Assembly: GCF_025725685.1 (NCBI RefSeq) | Contig: NZ_CP107008.1 | Span: forward strand, 1-64,000 | Origin: Halomonas sp. M4R1S46 | GTDB taxonomy: Bacteria > Pseudomonadota > Gammaproteobacteria > Pseudomonadales > Halomonadaceae | DNA: 64,000 nucleotides | Reading direction: 5' to 3' | In this document: positions 18,054 through 26,615 of the stretch, piece after piece | How the letters are laid out: the number at the start of each line of letters is the position of its first letter | Numbering within the stretch: position 1 is the stretch's first letter | Notes under the pieces: model-generated | The model's input: the letters and a program-made list of their open reading frames with translations, nothing else | What the model was told of the DNA's origin: nothing | The model's database searches: none | Translations under genes and position numbers: made by a program

Positions 18054-18770
18054 TCAGGCGGGCGCGGGCGCCGTGTAGCCCTGGCGGATGTCGGCCATGG
18101 CCTCCCCGGCGTCGAACTTGACCAGCGAGCGAGCCAGCCGGTCGAGGTTGGCCTCCCGCCAGGCGCCGGGTGGCCGCCGCCGGCAGCGGTCCAGGTCGAT
18201 CAGCCAGACACCGTCGTCGGGGGCCACCAGCAGGTTGCGGGCGTTGAGGTCGACATGGTCGAGGCCGGCATCGTGGAAGCGGCGCACCGTGCGGCCCACC
18301 TCCCGCAGCAGGCCCGCATCGGCCGCGCCGCTGGCCAGGCGCTCGGCCAGGGCCCGCGCGCCGGGCACGCGGACGGTCAGCAGGGCGGCCTCGTAGGTGA
18401 GGCCGTGGCGGGTGACGCCGGCGGCCACCGGCCGGGGCACGGGCAGGCCGAGGGCGAAGAGCTCGGCGGTCAGGCGCATCTCGCGGAAGGCGCGGGTCCG
18501 CTCCCGCCCGGTCCACAGGTAGCGGGCATCGCTCACCCGGGCGACCAGTCCGCCGCGACGGTAGGGACGCAGGACCCACTGCTCCGCGCCGGCCTCGAGG
18601 AACAGGCTGGCGCCGCGCCCGGGTGCCTCGCCCACCACCCGGCCCGTGCGGCGCCAGTGGGCGGGATCGAGGCTGTGTGGACCGATTTGTGGCGCCTCGT
18701 CGGCGTCACATAAACTGTCCGCATCATATAGAATGAAAACCTTTCCCGTTCGATACGTTGCCAATCGCAT
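18054..18770 (-). CDS. kdkA: 3-deoxy-D-manno-octulosonic acid (Kdo) kinase
   Basis: KdkA (238 aa) phosphorylates O-4 of the Kdo attached to lipid A. Family hallmarks are VVGEAPGRGASLFLE, LRPYRRGGLVARVSDARYLW (each in part), REMRLTAELFALGLPVPRP, and the kinase catalytic HVDLNARNLLV with IDLDRCRRR. The start MRLATYRTG gives an N-terminus equivalent to H. influenzae KdkA; AGAGGA lies 6-10 bases upstream. Its start codon shares bases with that of the divergent GT9 gene (CATG at 18768-18771). KdkA implies a single, phosphorylated Kdo made by a monofunctional WaaA. Confidence 0.92.
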   Translation of the reverse strand: MRLATYRTGKVFILYDADSLCDADEAPQIGPHSLDPAHWRRTGRVVGEAPGRGASLFLEAGAEQWVLRPYRRGGLVARVSDARYLWTGRERTRAFREMRLTAELFALGLPVPRPVAAGVTRHGLTYEAALLTVRVPGARALAERLASGAADAGLLREVGRTVRRFHDAGLDHVDLNARNLLVAPDDGVWLIDLDRCRRRPPGAWREANLDRLARSLVKFDAGEAMADIRQGYTAPAPA

Positions 18771-19866
18771 GAAGCATCCTCTGCCCGTCCGACCCGAGCA
18801 CATCGGCGTGCTGCGTCTCTCCGCCCTGGGCGATGTCTGCAACCTGGTGCCGACGGTGCGTGCCCTGCAGCGCCAGTGGCCGGAGGCGCGCATCACCTGG
18901 ATCATCGGCAAGGGCGAGCACAGTCTACTGGCCGGCCTTTCCGGGGTCGAGTTCGTGGTCTACGACAAGGCCTCGGGGATCGCCGGCATGCGCGCGCTGT
19001 GGCGCGAGCTCGCGGACACCCGCTTCGACGTCCTGCTGCACATGCAGCAGGCGCTGCGCGCCAGCGTCCTCTCGCTGGGCCTCAAGGCGGACGTGCGCGT
19101 CGGCTACGACAAGGCCCGGGCCAAGGATGCCCAGCACTGGTTCACCCATCGCCAGCTGGCACCGCATCCCCGCGCCCACGTGGTGGACTCCTTCCTCGAC
19201 TTCGCCCGGCTGCTCGGCGTGAAGGACCTGTCGGCGCAATGGGACCTGGCGATCCCCGAGGCCGCCTTCGAGGAAGCCGCCGGGTTGACCGGGCACATCC
19301 CCTACATGCTGATGAGCCCCTGCGCCAACCCGCGCCTGCGCAACTTCCGCAACTGGTCCGCCGAGGGCTATGCGGCGGTGGTCGAGCATGCCTGGGTGCA
19401 GCATGGACTGACGACCGTGCTCACCGGTGGCGGCAGTACCCAGGAACGCGAGATGGGCAGCCGCATCCAGTCCCTCAGCCAGCCCGGTGCGGTGATCGAC
19501 GCCATCGGCGCGTCCTCGCTGAAGGGCCTGCTGGCGCTGATCGCCCGGGCCCGGGCGGTGGTGGCCCCGGACTCGGGCCCGGTCCACATGGCCAACGCCC
19601 TCGACACCCCGGTGGTCGGCCTCTTCGCCACCACCAACCCCGATCGCGCCGGCCCCTATCGCTGGCGCGATTTCGTGGTCAACCGCTATCCCGACGCGGT
19701 GACGACCTACCTGCACGAGGACCCCGAGACGCTGCCCTGGGGCCAGCGGGTGCGCCATCCCGATGCCATGTCGCTGATCCGGGCCGACGACGTCATCCGC
19801 AACCTCGAGGCGCTGCTCGCTGCCTCCTCGACCCGCAAGGAAACGGAGCCTTCCGATGAAGCTTGA
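18769..19866 (+). CDS. Family 9 glycosyltransferase (LPS heptosyltransferase I/III-like)
   Basis: A 365-aa GT9 protein beginning HIGVLRLSALGDVCNLVPTV, with ARAVVAPDSGPVHMANALDTP (in part) in the donor domain and GLFATTNPDRAGPYRW. It is probably an LPS inner-core heptosyltransferase. The ATG at 18769 is preferred because it gives a family-length N-terminus; an ATG at 18733 and more upstream frame are also open. Neither has a clear Shine-Dalgarno. It overlaps the start of the divergent kdkA and, by 11 bases at its 3' end, hldE. Confidence 0.85.
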   Translation: MKHPLPVRPEHIGVLRLSALGDVCNLVPTVRALQRQWPEARITWIIGKGEHSLLAGLSGVEFVVYDKASGIAGMRALWRELADTRFDVLLHMQQALRASVLSLGLKADVRVGYDKARAKDAQHWFTHRQLAPHPRAHVVDSFLDFARLLGVKDLSAQWDLAIPEAAFEEAAGLTGHIPYMLMSPCANPRLRNFRNWSAEGYAAVVEHAWVQHGLTTVLTGGGSTQEREMGSRIQSLSQPGAVIDAIGASSLKGLLALIARARAVVAPDSGPVHMANALDTPVVGLFATTNPDRAGPYRWRDFVVNRYPDAVTTYLHEDPETLPWGQRVRHPDAMSLIRADDVIRNLEALLAASSTRKETEPSDEA

Positions 19867-21286
19867 TCTGACCGCCCTGGAGCGCTCGCGCCTGCTGGTA
19901 GTGGGCGACGTCATGCTCGACCGCTACTGGCATGGCGGCACCTCCCGCATCTCCCCCGAGGCCCCGGTGCCGGTCGTGCGGGTCGACGAGGCCGAGGACC
20001 GCCCGGGCGGCGCGGCCAACGTGGCCCTCAACATCGCCTCCCTGGGCGCCCAGGCGGGGCTCGCCGGCCTGGTGGGCTACGACGAGAATGCCGACCGGCT
20101 GGAGAGCCGCCTGCAGGATGCCGGGGTGAGCACTCACTTCGCGCGCAGCCGCGAGGTGCCGACCATCACCAAGCTGCGGGTCATGAGCCGCAACCAGCAG
20201 CTGATCCGCCTCGACTTCGAGCAGGGCCTCGGCGAGGTCGATACCAGCGGCCTGGCCCTGCGGGTCGAGGAGGCCCTGCCCCGTGCCGACCTGGTGATCC
20301 TCTCCGACTACGGCAAGGGCACCCTGGCCGATGTCGAGGGGCTGATCGCCACGGTGCGCGGTGCCGGCAAGCGGGTACTGGTGGACCCCAAGGGCGGCGA
20401 CTTCCGCAAGTACCGCGGGGCCAGCGTGATCACCCCCAACCTGGCCGAGTTCGAGGCGGTGATGGGCGCCTGCCCCGACGATGCCACCCTGGCCGCCAAG
20501 GGCCAGGCCCTGCGCGCCGAGCTGGAGCTGGAGGCGCTGCTGATCACCCGCAGCGAGAAGGGCATGACCCTGATCCGCGCCGACCACGAGCCGTTGCACC
20601 TGCCGACCCGGGCCCGGGAGGTCTTCGACGTGACCGGTGCCGGCGACACGGTGATCGGCGTGCTGGGCCTGGCGCTCGCCGCCGGCCACGGCTTCCCCGA
20701 GGCCATGACCCTGGCCAACCTGGCCGCCGGCCTGGTGGTCGCCAAGCCCGGGACCGCCACGCTGTCCATCGCCGAGCTCTACACCGCCCTGCACGGCGAC
20801 AAGCTGGCCGAGTTCGGCGTCATCGGCGAGGCGCCGCTGTGCGAGGCGGTTCGCGCCGCCCAGGCCCGCGGCGAGCGGGTGGTGATGACCAACGGCTGCT
20901 TCGACATCCTCCACGCCGGCCACGTGGCCTATCTCGAGCACGCCCGCCAGCTCGGCGACCGGCTGATCGTGGCGGTCAACGACGATGCCTCCATCGCGCG
21001 GCTCAAGGGCCCCTCGCGGCCGATCAACCCCCTGGCCCGGCGCATGCAGGTGCTGGCCGGCCTGGGCGCCGTCGACTGGGTGGTGCCCTTCACCGAGGAC
21101 ACCCCCCAGCGGTTGATCGAGGCGGTGCTGCCCGACGTGCTGGTCAAGGGCGGTGACTACCGACCCGAGCAGATCGCCGGCGGCGAGGCGGTGCGCGCCG
21201 CCGGGGGCGAGGTGACGGTGCTCGGCTTCGAGGACGGCGTCTCCACCACGGCGATGATCGCCACCATCCTCGACCGCGAGACCTGA
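19856..21286 (+). CDS. hldE: Bifunctional heptose 7-phosphate kinase / heptose 1-phosphate adenylyltransferase
   Basis: HldE (476 aa) carries out two steps of ADP-heptose synthesis. The N-terminal PfkB kinase domain (about 1-320) has the RPGGAANVALNIASLGA substrate site and the TGAGDTVIGV anion-hole motif near 258. The C-terminal nucleotidyltransferase domain (about 345-476) has NGCFDILHAGHVAYLEHA, with the HxGH motif. Both halves are intact. It overlaps the upstream GT9 gene by 11 bases and shares one base (TGATG) with waaA, so all three are co-translated. Confidence 0.97.
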   Translation: MKLDLTALERSRLLVVGDVMLDRYWHGGTSRISPEAPVPVVRVDEAEDRPGGAANVALNIASLGAQAGLAGLVGYDENADRLESRLQDAGVSTHFARSREVPTITKLRVMSRNQQLIRLDFEQGLGEVDTSGLALRVEEALPRADLVILSDYGKGTLADVEGLIATVRGAGKRVLVDPKGGDFRKYRGASVITPNLAEFEAVMGACPDDATLAAKGQALRAELELEALLITRSEKGMTLIRADHEPLHLPTRAREVFDVTGAGDTVIGVLGLALAAGHGFPEAMTLANLAAGLVVAKPGTATLSIAELYTALHGDKLAEFGVIGEAPLCEAVRAAQARGERVVMTNGCFDILHAGHVAYLEHARQLGDRLIVAVNDDASIARLKGPSRPINPLARRMQVLAGLGAVDWVVPFTEDTPQRLIEAVLPDVLVKGGDYRPEQIAGGEAVRAAGGEVTVLGFEDGVSTTAMIATILDRET

Positions 21287-22584
21287 TGACGGGACATCCC
21301 TGGGCACGGCGACTCTACTCCGTCGCCCTGCTGGCATTGTCGCCGCTGATCTGGCGGCGGGTCTGGCGGGAACAGCTGCCCGGCCGTCCCCGGGCCGAGC
21401 GCCTCGGCGCCATCCCGACGGCCTCCCCGGCCACGCACACCCTGTGGCTGCACTGCGCCTCGGTGGGGGAGGTCCAGGCCGCCCGGCCGCTGATCGAGGC
21501 CCTCTGCCGGCGCTACCCGCGACACCGCCTGGTGATCACCACCATGACCGCCACCGGCGCCGAACGCAGCCTGGCGCTGGTGGAGAAGGCCGCCGAGCGG
21601 CGGGATGGCGGCGAAGTGAGTCATCACTTCGTGCCCCTGGACTTCCCCGGCGCGGCCCGACGCTTCGTCGACCGACTGCGCCCGCGGCTGGCCATCTTCT
21701 TCGAGACCGAGCTCTGGCCCAACCTGCTGGCGGCCTGCGACCGCCGGGGCGTGCCGGTGGCGGTGGTCAACGGCCGGCTCTCGCCGCGGGCCTTCCGCCG
21801 CTACCGGCGCCTGGGCCGGCTGATGGCCGAGGCCCTTTCCCACGTGAGCTGGCTGGGGGCCAAGTCGTCGGCGGACGCCGAGCGGTTCCGGGCGCTGGGC
21901 ATGGCGCCGAACGCGATCCGGGTGACCGGCTCGCTGAAGTTCGACCTGGCCCCTGACGAGGCGGCCCGCGAGGTGAGTGAGCGCTTGCGTCGCGAGCTCG
22001 GCGAGCGCCCGGTATGGGTGGCCGGCTCGACCCATCCCGGCGAGGACGAGGCGGTGCTCGAGGCCCATGCACGGCTGCGCGAGACGCGCCCCGAGGCGCT
22101 GCTGATCCTGGTGCCGCGCCACCCCCGGCGCTTCGCCGCCGTGGCCGAGCTGTGCGCGGCCCGGGGGCTGGCCACGGCGCGCCGCGCCCGGCACGAGCTC
22201 CCCATCGGCGAGACGGCGGTCTATCTGGGCGACACCATGGGCGAACTGGCGGCCCTCTACGGGGCGGCGGACCTGGCCTTCGTCGGGGGGAGCCTGGTGC
22301 CGGTGGGCGGCCACAACCTCCTGGAACCGGCCGCCATGGGGGTGCCCGTGTTGACCGGGCCCGAGCTTGCCAACTTCTCCGATGTGGCCGAGGCGCTGCG
22401 CGAGCGGGAGGCGCTGGTGGAGGTCGCCGATGCCGAGGCCCTGGTCGGCGAGCTGGATCGGCTGTTCGGCGATGCGGCGGCGCGCGAGCGGCTCGCCGCC
22501 GCCGGGCGGGCGGTGGTCGAGGCCAACCGCGGCGCCCTGGCCCGTACCCTGGAAGGCCTGGAGCGCCTGCTGCCCGCGGAGTGA
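21286..22584 (+). CDS. waaA: Kdo transferase (lipid A 3-deoxy-D-manno-octulosonic acid transferase)
   Basis: WaaA/KdtA (432 aa) transfers Kdo from CMP-Kdo to lipid IVA. N-terminal membrane-associated segment, then LWLHCASVGEVQAARPLIEAL (in part) and a GT-B C-terminal domain with WVAGSTHPGEDEAVLEAH and FVGGSLVPVGGHNLLEPAA. The presence of kdkA suggests it adds only one Kdo. It ends 4 bases before the stop of the convergent rpiA, with no room for a separate terminator. Confidence 0.96.
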   Translation: MTGHPWARRLYSVALLALSPLIWRRVWREQLPGRPRAERLGAIPTASPATHTLWLHCASVGEVQAARPLIEALCRRYPRHRLVITTMTATGAERSLALVEKAAERRDGGEVSHHFVPLDFPGAARRFVDRLRPRLAIFFETELWPNLLAACDRRGVPVAVVNGRLSPRAFRRYRRLGRLMAEALSHVSWLGAKSSADAERFRALGMAPNAIRVTGSLKFDLAPDEAAREVSERLRRELGERPVWVAGSTHPGEDEAVLEAHARLRETRPEALLILVPRHPRRFAAVAELCAARGLATARRARHELPIGETAVYLGDTMGELAALYGAADLAFVGGSLVPVGGHNLLEPAAMGVPVLTGPELANFSDVAEALREREALVEVADAEALVGELDRLFGDAAARERLAAAGRAVVEANRGALARTLEGLERLLPAE

Positions 22585-22588
22585 ACGC

Positions 22589-23263
22589 TTACTGCGGCAT
22601 GCGGCGCTCGACGCCCTGGTCGGTACCGAGCAGCAGCACGTCGGCGCCACGGGCGGCGAACAGGCCGTTGGTCACCACCCCGGCGATGGCGTTGAGGCGG
22701 GCCTCCATGGCCACCGGGTCGTCGATCATGAATTCAAAGCAGTCGAGGATCCGGTTGCCGTTGTCGGTGATCACGCCCTGGCGGTAGACCGGGTCGGCAC
22801 CCAGCTTGACCAGTTCCCGGGCGACGTAGGAGCGCGCCATGGGGATCACCTCCACCGGCAGCGGGAAATCGCCCAGCCGCTCGACCAGCTTGGAGGCATC
22901 GGCGATGCACACGAAGCGCTCGGCGCAGGCGGCGACGACCTTCTCCCGGGTGAGGGCCGCGCCGCCGCCCTTGATCATCTGCAAGTGAGCGTTCACTTCG
23001 TCGGCGCCGTCGACATAGACGGGCAGGGTGCCGGTCTCGTTGAGCTCGAAGACGTCGATGCCATGGCCACGCAGGCGCTCGGCACTGGCCTCGGAGCTGG
23101 CCACGGCGCCGCGGAAGTCACCGCGCAGGGTGGCCAGCCGGTCGATGAAGCGGTTGGCGGTGGAGCCGGTGCCGACGCCGATGACGACATCGCGTCCGAG
23201 GAGGGGGCGGATCTCGTCGAGGGCAGCGGCCGCCACGGCGTCCTTGAGTTCGTCCTGGGTCAT
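22589..23263 (-). CDS. rpiA: Ribose-5-phosphate isomerase A
   Basis: RpiA (224 aa) interconverts ribose-5-phosphate and ribulose-5-phosphate in the pentose phosphate pathway. GVGTGSTANRFIDRLA, the YVDGADEVNAHLQMIKGGG block (catalytic Asp and Lys) and EKVVAACAERF are typical. MTQDELK is chosen as start for length agreement with E. coli RpiA; the open frame continues 13 codons upstream. Divergent from ilvA, an arrangement also seen in pseudomonads. Confidence 0.96.
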   Translation of the reverse strand: MTQDELKDAVAAAALDEIRPLLGRDVVIGVGTGSTANRFIDRLATLRGDFRGAVASSEASAERLRGHGIDVFELNETGTLPVYVDGADEVNAHLQMIKGGGAALTREKVVAACAERFVCIADASKLVERLGDFPLPVEVIPMARSYVARELVKLGADPVYRQGVITDNGNRILDCFEFMIDDPVAMEARLNAIAGVVTNGLFAARGADVLLLGTDQGVERRMPQ

Positions 23264-23417
23264 GTCCTGCTCGCTGTTGGTGGGTGGCGAATGCCGCGCC
23301 ATTATAGGGCATGGCGCGGCCGCGTGCTGGACGCCACGGTGGCCGGAATGCTACCAATAGGGGTTCCCTTCATGCCGCGTCAGCGGCCCTCTCGCGTCAC
23401 CCCATTGGGATATCAGG

Positions 23418-24932
23418 ATGCTCGAAGCCACCGTCAAGAAGATTCTCCAGGCCCGGGTCTATGAGGCCGCCCGGGAAACGCCGATCTCCCCGGCCCCCTT
23501 CCTCTCTCGCCGATTCAACAACCAGATCCTGATCAAGCGCGAGGACCTGCAGCCGGTCCACTCCTTCAAGATTCGCGGCGCCTACAACAAGATGGCCCAG
23601 CTCACCGACGAGCAGAAGGCCAAGGGCGTGATCGCCGCCTCGGCGGGCAACCATGCCCAGGGCCTGGCCATGGCCGCCAAGCTGATGGGCGTCAAGGCGG
23701 TGATCGTCATGCCGCGCATCACCCCCGAGATCAAGGTGGCCGCCGTGCGCGCCCGGGGCGCCAAGGTGGTGCTCAAGGGCGATGCCTTCGCCGAGGCCGC
23801 CGCCCATGCCCAGGAGCTGATCGCCGAGCACGGCTATACCTATATCCCGCCCTTCGACGATATCGACGTCATCGCCGGGCAAGGCACCATCGCCGTGGAG
23901 ATCCTGCGCCAGCACGCCGGCCGCCTGGATGCCATCTTCGTGCCGGTGGGCGGCGGCGGCCTGATCGCCGGCGTGGCCGCCTACGTCAAGTACCTGCGCC
24001 CCGAGATCAAGGTGATCGGCGTGGAGTCGGAGGACAGCGCCTGCCTCAAGGCGGCCCTGGACAGCGGCGAGCGGGTGATCCTCGACCAGGTCGGGGTCTT
24101 CGCCGAGGGCGTCGCCGTGGCCCAGATCGGTGAGGCGCCCTTCGCGGTGATGCGGGACCTGGTGGATGACGTCATTACCGTCAACACCGACGAGATGTGC
24201 GCGGCGGTCAAGGACATCTTCGAGGAGACCCGGGCGGTCTCCGAGACCTCCGGCGCCCTGTCGCTGGCCGGCCTCAAGAAGTACATCCAGCGGACCGGCG
24301 TGTCGGGCGAGACCCTGGTCTGCATCAACTCCGGGGCCAACACCAACTTCGATCGCCTGCAGCACATCGCCGAACGCACCGAACTCGGCGAGCAGCGCGA
24401 GGCGATCCTGGCGGTGACCATCCCCGAGAAGCCGGGCAGCTTCAAGAAGTTCTGCCGCACCATCGGCAAGCGCATGGTCACCGAGTTCAACTATCGCTAT
24501 GCCGATCCCGCGCAGGCGCACATCTTCGTCGGCGTCCAGGTCAAGCCCGGCGGGGAGGATCGCCAGGCGGTGATCGACAAGCTGCGCGAGGCCGGCTACC
24601 CGGTGGAGGACCTCACCGACAACGAGCTGGCCAAGCTGCATATCCGCCACCTGGGGGGCGGACGGCCGAAGGAGCGTTTCGACGAGGAGGTCTATCGCTT
24701 CGAGTTCCCCGAGCGTCCCGGTGCGCTGATGAACTTCCTCACCCACCTGCCCCAGGACTGGAACATCTCGTTGTTCCACTACCGCAACCATGGGGCGGCC
24801 TATGGGCGGGTGCTGGTGGGCATGCAGGTGCCCAACGGCGACCGCACCCATGTCGAGGAATACTTCGACGACATCGGCTATCGCTACTGGAAGGAATCCG
24901 ACAATCCCGCCTATCGCCTGTTCATGGCCTGA
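23418..24932 (+). CDS. ilvA: Threonine ammonia-lyase, biosynthetic (threonine deaminase)
   Basis: IlvA (504 aa) makes 2-oxobutanoate from threonine, the first step to isoleucine. PLP lysine is in HSFKIRGAYNKM; GSGGL-type phosphate loop VGGGGLIAGVA is present. Two ACT-like regulatory domains fill about residues 330-504 (EKPGSFKKFCRTIG and ERPGALMNFLTHL begin them), the mark of the allosteric biosynthetic enzyme inhibited by isoleucine rather than the short catabolic form. The start has ATCAGG just before the ATG. Confidence 0.97.
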   Translation: MLEATVKKILQARVYEAARETPISPAPFLSRRFNNQILIKREDLQPVHSFKIRGAYNKMAQLTDEQKAKGVIAASAGNHAQGLAMAAKLMGVKAVIVMPRITPEIKVAAVRARGAKVVLKGDAFAEAAAHAQELIAEHGYTYIPPFDDIDVIAGQGTIAVEILRQHAGRLDAIFVPVGGGGLIAGVAAYVKYLRPEIKVIGVESEDSACLKAALDSGERVILDQVGVFAEGVAVAQIGEAPFAVMRDLVDDVITVNTDEMCAAVKDIFEETRAVSETSGALSLAGLKKYIQRTGVSGETLVCINSGANTNFDRLQHIAERTELGEQREAILAVTIPEKPGSFKKFCRTIGKRMVTEFNYRYADPAQAHIFVGVQVKPGGEDRQAVIDKLREAGYPVEDLTDNELAKLHIRHLGGGRPKERFDEEVYRFEFPERPGALMNFLTHLPQDWNISLFHYRNHGAAYGRVLVGMQVPNGDRTHVEEYFDDIGYRYWKESDNPAYRLFMA

Positions 24933-25054
24933 GGCGAGCCGGGGTGAGCGCTGACATACCCCGGATGGCGGATCATCCCTGGCATGATTTTTCTCATGCG
25001 TTGAGCATGATAGTTGTCATGTCCGGGACCTTTCGCTAGGCTTCCGTCGTCGAC

Positions 25055-25074
25055 AGGCGACGAGGCTGTCGCCT
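25055..25074 (+). promoter_or_regulatory. Hairpin upstream of the 31-aa peptide gene
   Basis: AGGCGAC-gaggct-GTCGCCT, a 7-base perfect stem, lies 42 bases before the small ORF. Nearby (24982-25010) GCATGA/TCATGC/GCATGA alternate as inverted repeats with a T5 run. Either could be an ilvA terminator or an operator; function is unknown. Confidence 0.35.
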
Positions 25075-25116
25075 GATTGCGACCCGAACATGATGGTGGC
25101 CGAAGGGAGTCGAGGG

Positions 25117-25212
25117 ATGAAGCGCAAGCCCGATCTTGTCATGACGCTGGTGTTGATCTTCGGGATCGGGGTGGTGGCGACCGGTTATGCCCAGGCGCTG
25201 GCCGGCAACTGA
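25117..25212 (+). CDS. 31-residue single-span membrane peptide
   Basis: ATG with GGGAGTCGAGGG upstream opens a 31-codon frame. The peptide has a basic N-terminus MKRKPD, a hydrophobic stretch VMTLVLIFGIGVVATGY and ends AQALAGN. A strong perfect-stem terminator follows 18 bases after the stop. This looks like a real small membrane protein: good ribosome site, positive-inside N-terminus, own terminator. I do not recognise the family and assign no function. Confidence 0.65.
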   Translation: MKRKPDLVMTLVLIFGIGVVATGYAQALAGN

Positions 25213-25230
25213 GTCCCGGGCCTGGATGGC

Positions 25231-25265
25231 AAAAGGCGGCCGATGCCCTGCATCGGCCGCCTTTT
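25231..25265. terminator. Bidirectional rho-independent terminator
   Basis: AAAAGGCGGCCGATG (25231-25245) pairs perfectly with CATCGGCCGCCTTTT (25251-25265) around a 5-base loop. It has A and T runs on the two sides, so it serves both the small ORF on the plus strand and fthC on the minus strand. Confidence 0.93.
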
Positions 25266-25289
25266 GCGTTACCGGGCGTGGTCGCCGCC

Positions 25290-25922
25290 TCAGGGCCGCA
25301 GGATACGGGTATCGCTGACGATGGCGTCCAGCGGCACGTCCCAGGGCGCCACGGGCAGCCGTGCGACGCGCTGGCAGTCGTGGGCCAGGCCGATCAGCCT
25401 CGGGCGGGGGCCCGGGCGGCGGGTGAAGGCCAGGGTGCGGTCGTAGAAGCCCCCGCCCATGCCGATGCGCTGGCCGTGGTCGTCGAAGCCCACCAGCGGC
25501 AACAGGATCAGGTCGAGGGTCCAGGGCGCCCGGCGGCGTGCCCGGTGGGCGCCATGGCGGGTGCAGGGCTCGGGGATGCCGAAGCGGTTGGTCACCATGG
25601 GCGTGCCGCGATGGTAGTGGACGAACCACAGGGAATTATGGGTGAGCGGCCGGAGCACCGGCAGGTAGACGCGGGCGTTGCGGGCGTGCAGCCAGCGCAT
25701 CAGCGGGGTGGGGTCGATCTCGCCGTCGTTGGGCAGGTAGAGGGCCACGCGTTTGGCGTGACGGACTTCCGGCAGCCGGCGCAGGCGCTGGCATAGCCGG
25801 GTGGCGGCCTCGCGTTGCTGCCTGGCGCTCAGGGCACGGCGACGATGCCTGAGGTCGCGGCGCAGGCGGCGGCGGGCGTCGTCTCGTGTCACGGGTGCGG
25901 CGATATCCTGCATGTCGGTCAT
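25290..25922 (-). CDS. fthC: 5-formyltetrahydrofolate cyclo-ligase
   Basis: This 210-aa enzyme (YgfA/5-FCL) converts 5-formyl-THF to 5,10-methenyl-THF using ATP. The family motif IGMGGGFYDRTLAF near residue 153 and ALYLPNDGEIDPTPLM are present. The N-terminus is strongly basic. It begins 10 bases after the mature 6S RNA end and is presumably co-transcribed with it, the gammaproteobacterial ssrS-ygfA arrangement. Confidence 0.93.
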   Translation of the reverse strand: MTDMQDIAAPVTRDDARRRLRRDLRHRRRALSARQQREAATRLCQRLRRLPEVRHAKRVALYLPNDGEIDPTPLMRWLHARNARVYLPVLRPLTHNSLWFVHYHRGTPMVTNRFGIPEPCTRHGAHRARRRAPWTLDLILLPLVGFDDHGQRIGMGGGFYDRTLAFTRRPGPRPRLIGLAHDCQRVARLPVAPWDVPLDAIVSDTRILRP

Positions 25923-25932
25923 GTCGGATGAG

Positions 25933-26114
25933 GTTCCCCAGAGTGCCGCTGTCGTTCTGGCCCTTGAACCCAGTGGTTCAAGGTGGGTGGCCGCAGCCGA
26001 ACCGTCAGGCTTTCCGTCGCACGGACATGCACACGGGCTCGGCTAGCATTTGGCCCCCTGGGTATTGCTCATAGGCTCGAGGGACTATAACGACTGGCGC
26101 ACACCCCAGGGAAC
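25933..26114 (-). ncRNA. ssrS: 6S RNA
   Basis: The 182-base minus-strand segment between zapA and fthC folds as 6S RNA, which binds sigma70 RNA polymerase and mimics an open promoter. The ends pair (GTTCCC at the 5' end with GGGAAC at the 3' end). Internal features familiar from Pseudomonas 6S are visible: TCCCTCGAGCC, CCAGGGGGCCAAATGCTAGC and the terminal-side hairpin CTTGAACC-act-GGGTTCAAG. The exact mature ends are inferred from pairing. Confidence 0.88.
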
Positions 26115-26160
26115 GTCTCCATCCTAGCAGAGCCGCCGGCCGGGCCAAAGTGAAGAATCC

Positions 26161-26460
26161 TCAGCGACCGGGGGCGTCGGCCAGGGCGCGCTCCAGGCGC
26201 TGGCTGAGCTCGCTCAGGCTGTGCTCGCCGGCGCGGCGCTCGTCCAGGGCCTCGAGGAGCTCGTGGGTGATGTTCAGGGCGGCCATGATGGCGATCTTCT
26301 CCCGATCGACCACCTTGCCCTGGGCATGGATGCCCTGCATGGCGCGATCCAGGTAGCGGGCGGCGCGCTCCAGCTTGTCCTGCTCCTCGGGGGGACAGGC
26401 GATGACGTACTGGCGTTCCAGCAGGCTGATCTCGGTGGTGGGCCGCGAGGCGTCGGTCAT
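26161..26460 (-). CDS. zapA: Cell division protein ZapA
   Basis: ZapA (99 aa) cross-links FtsZ filaments at midcell. LLERQYVIACPPEEQDKLERA and the long C-terminal coiled coil with MAALNITHELLEAL are family features. MTDASRP is taken as start, with GGAGA upstream; the frame is open 11 codons further. The position next to 6S RNA and fthC is conserved in gammaproteobacteria. Divergent from the UPF0149 gene. Confidence 0.93.
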   Translation of the reverse strand: MTDASRPTTEISLLERQYVIACPPEEQDKLERAARYLDRAMQGIHAQGKVVDREKIAIMAALNITHELLEALDERRAGEHSLSELSQRLERALADAPGR

Positions 26461-26615
26461 GGGGTCTCCGGCGGGGGCCGCGGCACGCGCCATTGCAGGT
26501 GCGCGCCATGGGGCCCCGATGCGTTAACATCGTGGGCATCACGAATATCAAGCCACTATAAGAGAGCCGTTTGCAGGCGGTCAACGCGCCGCGCGGCTCC
26601 AGCACGGACGGTTCC

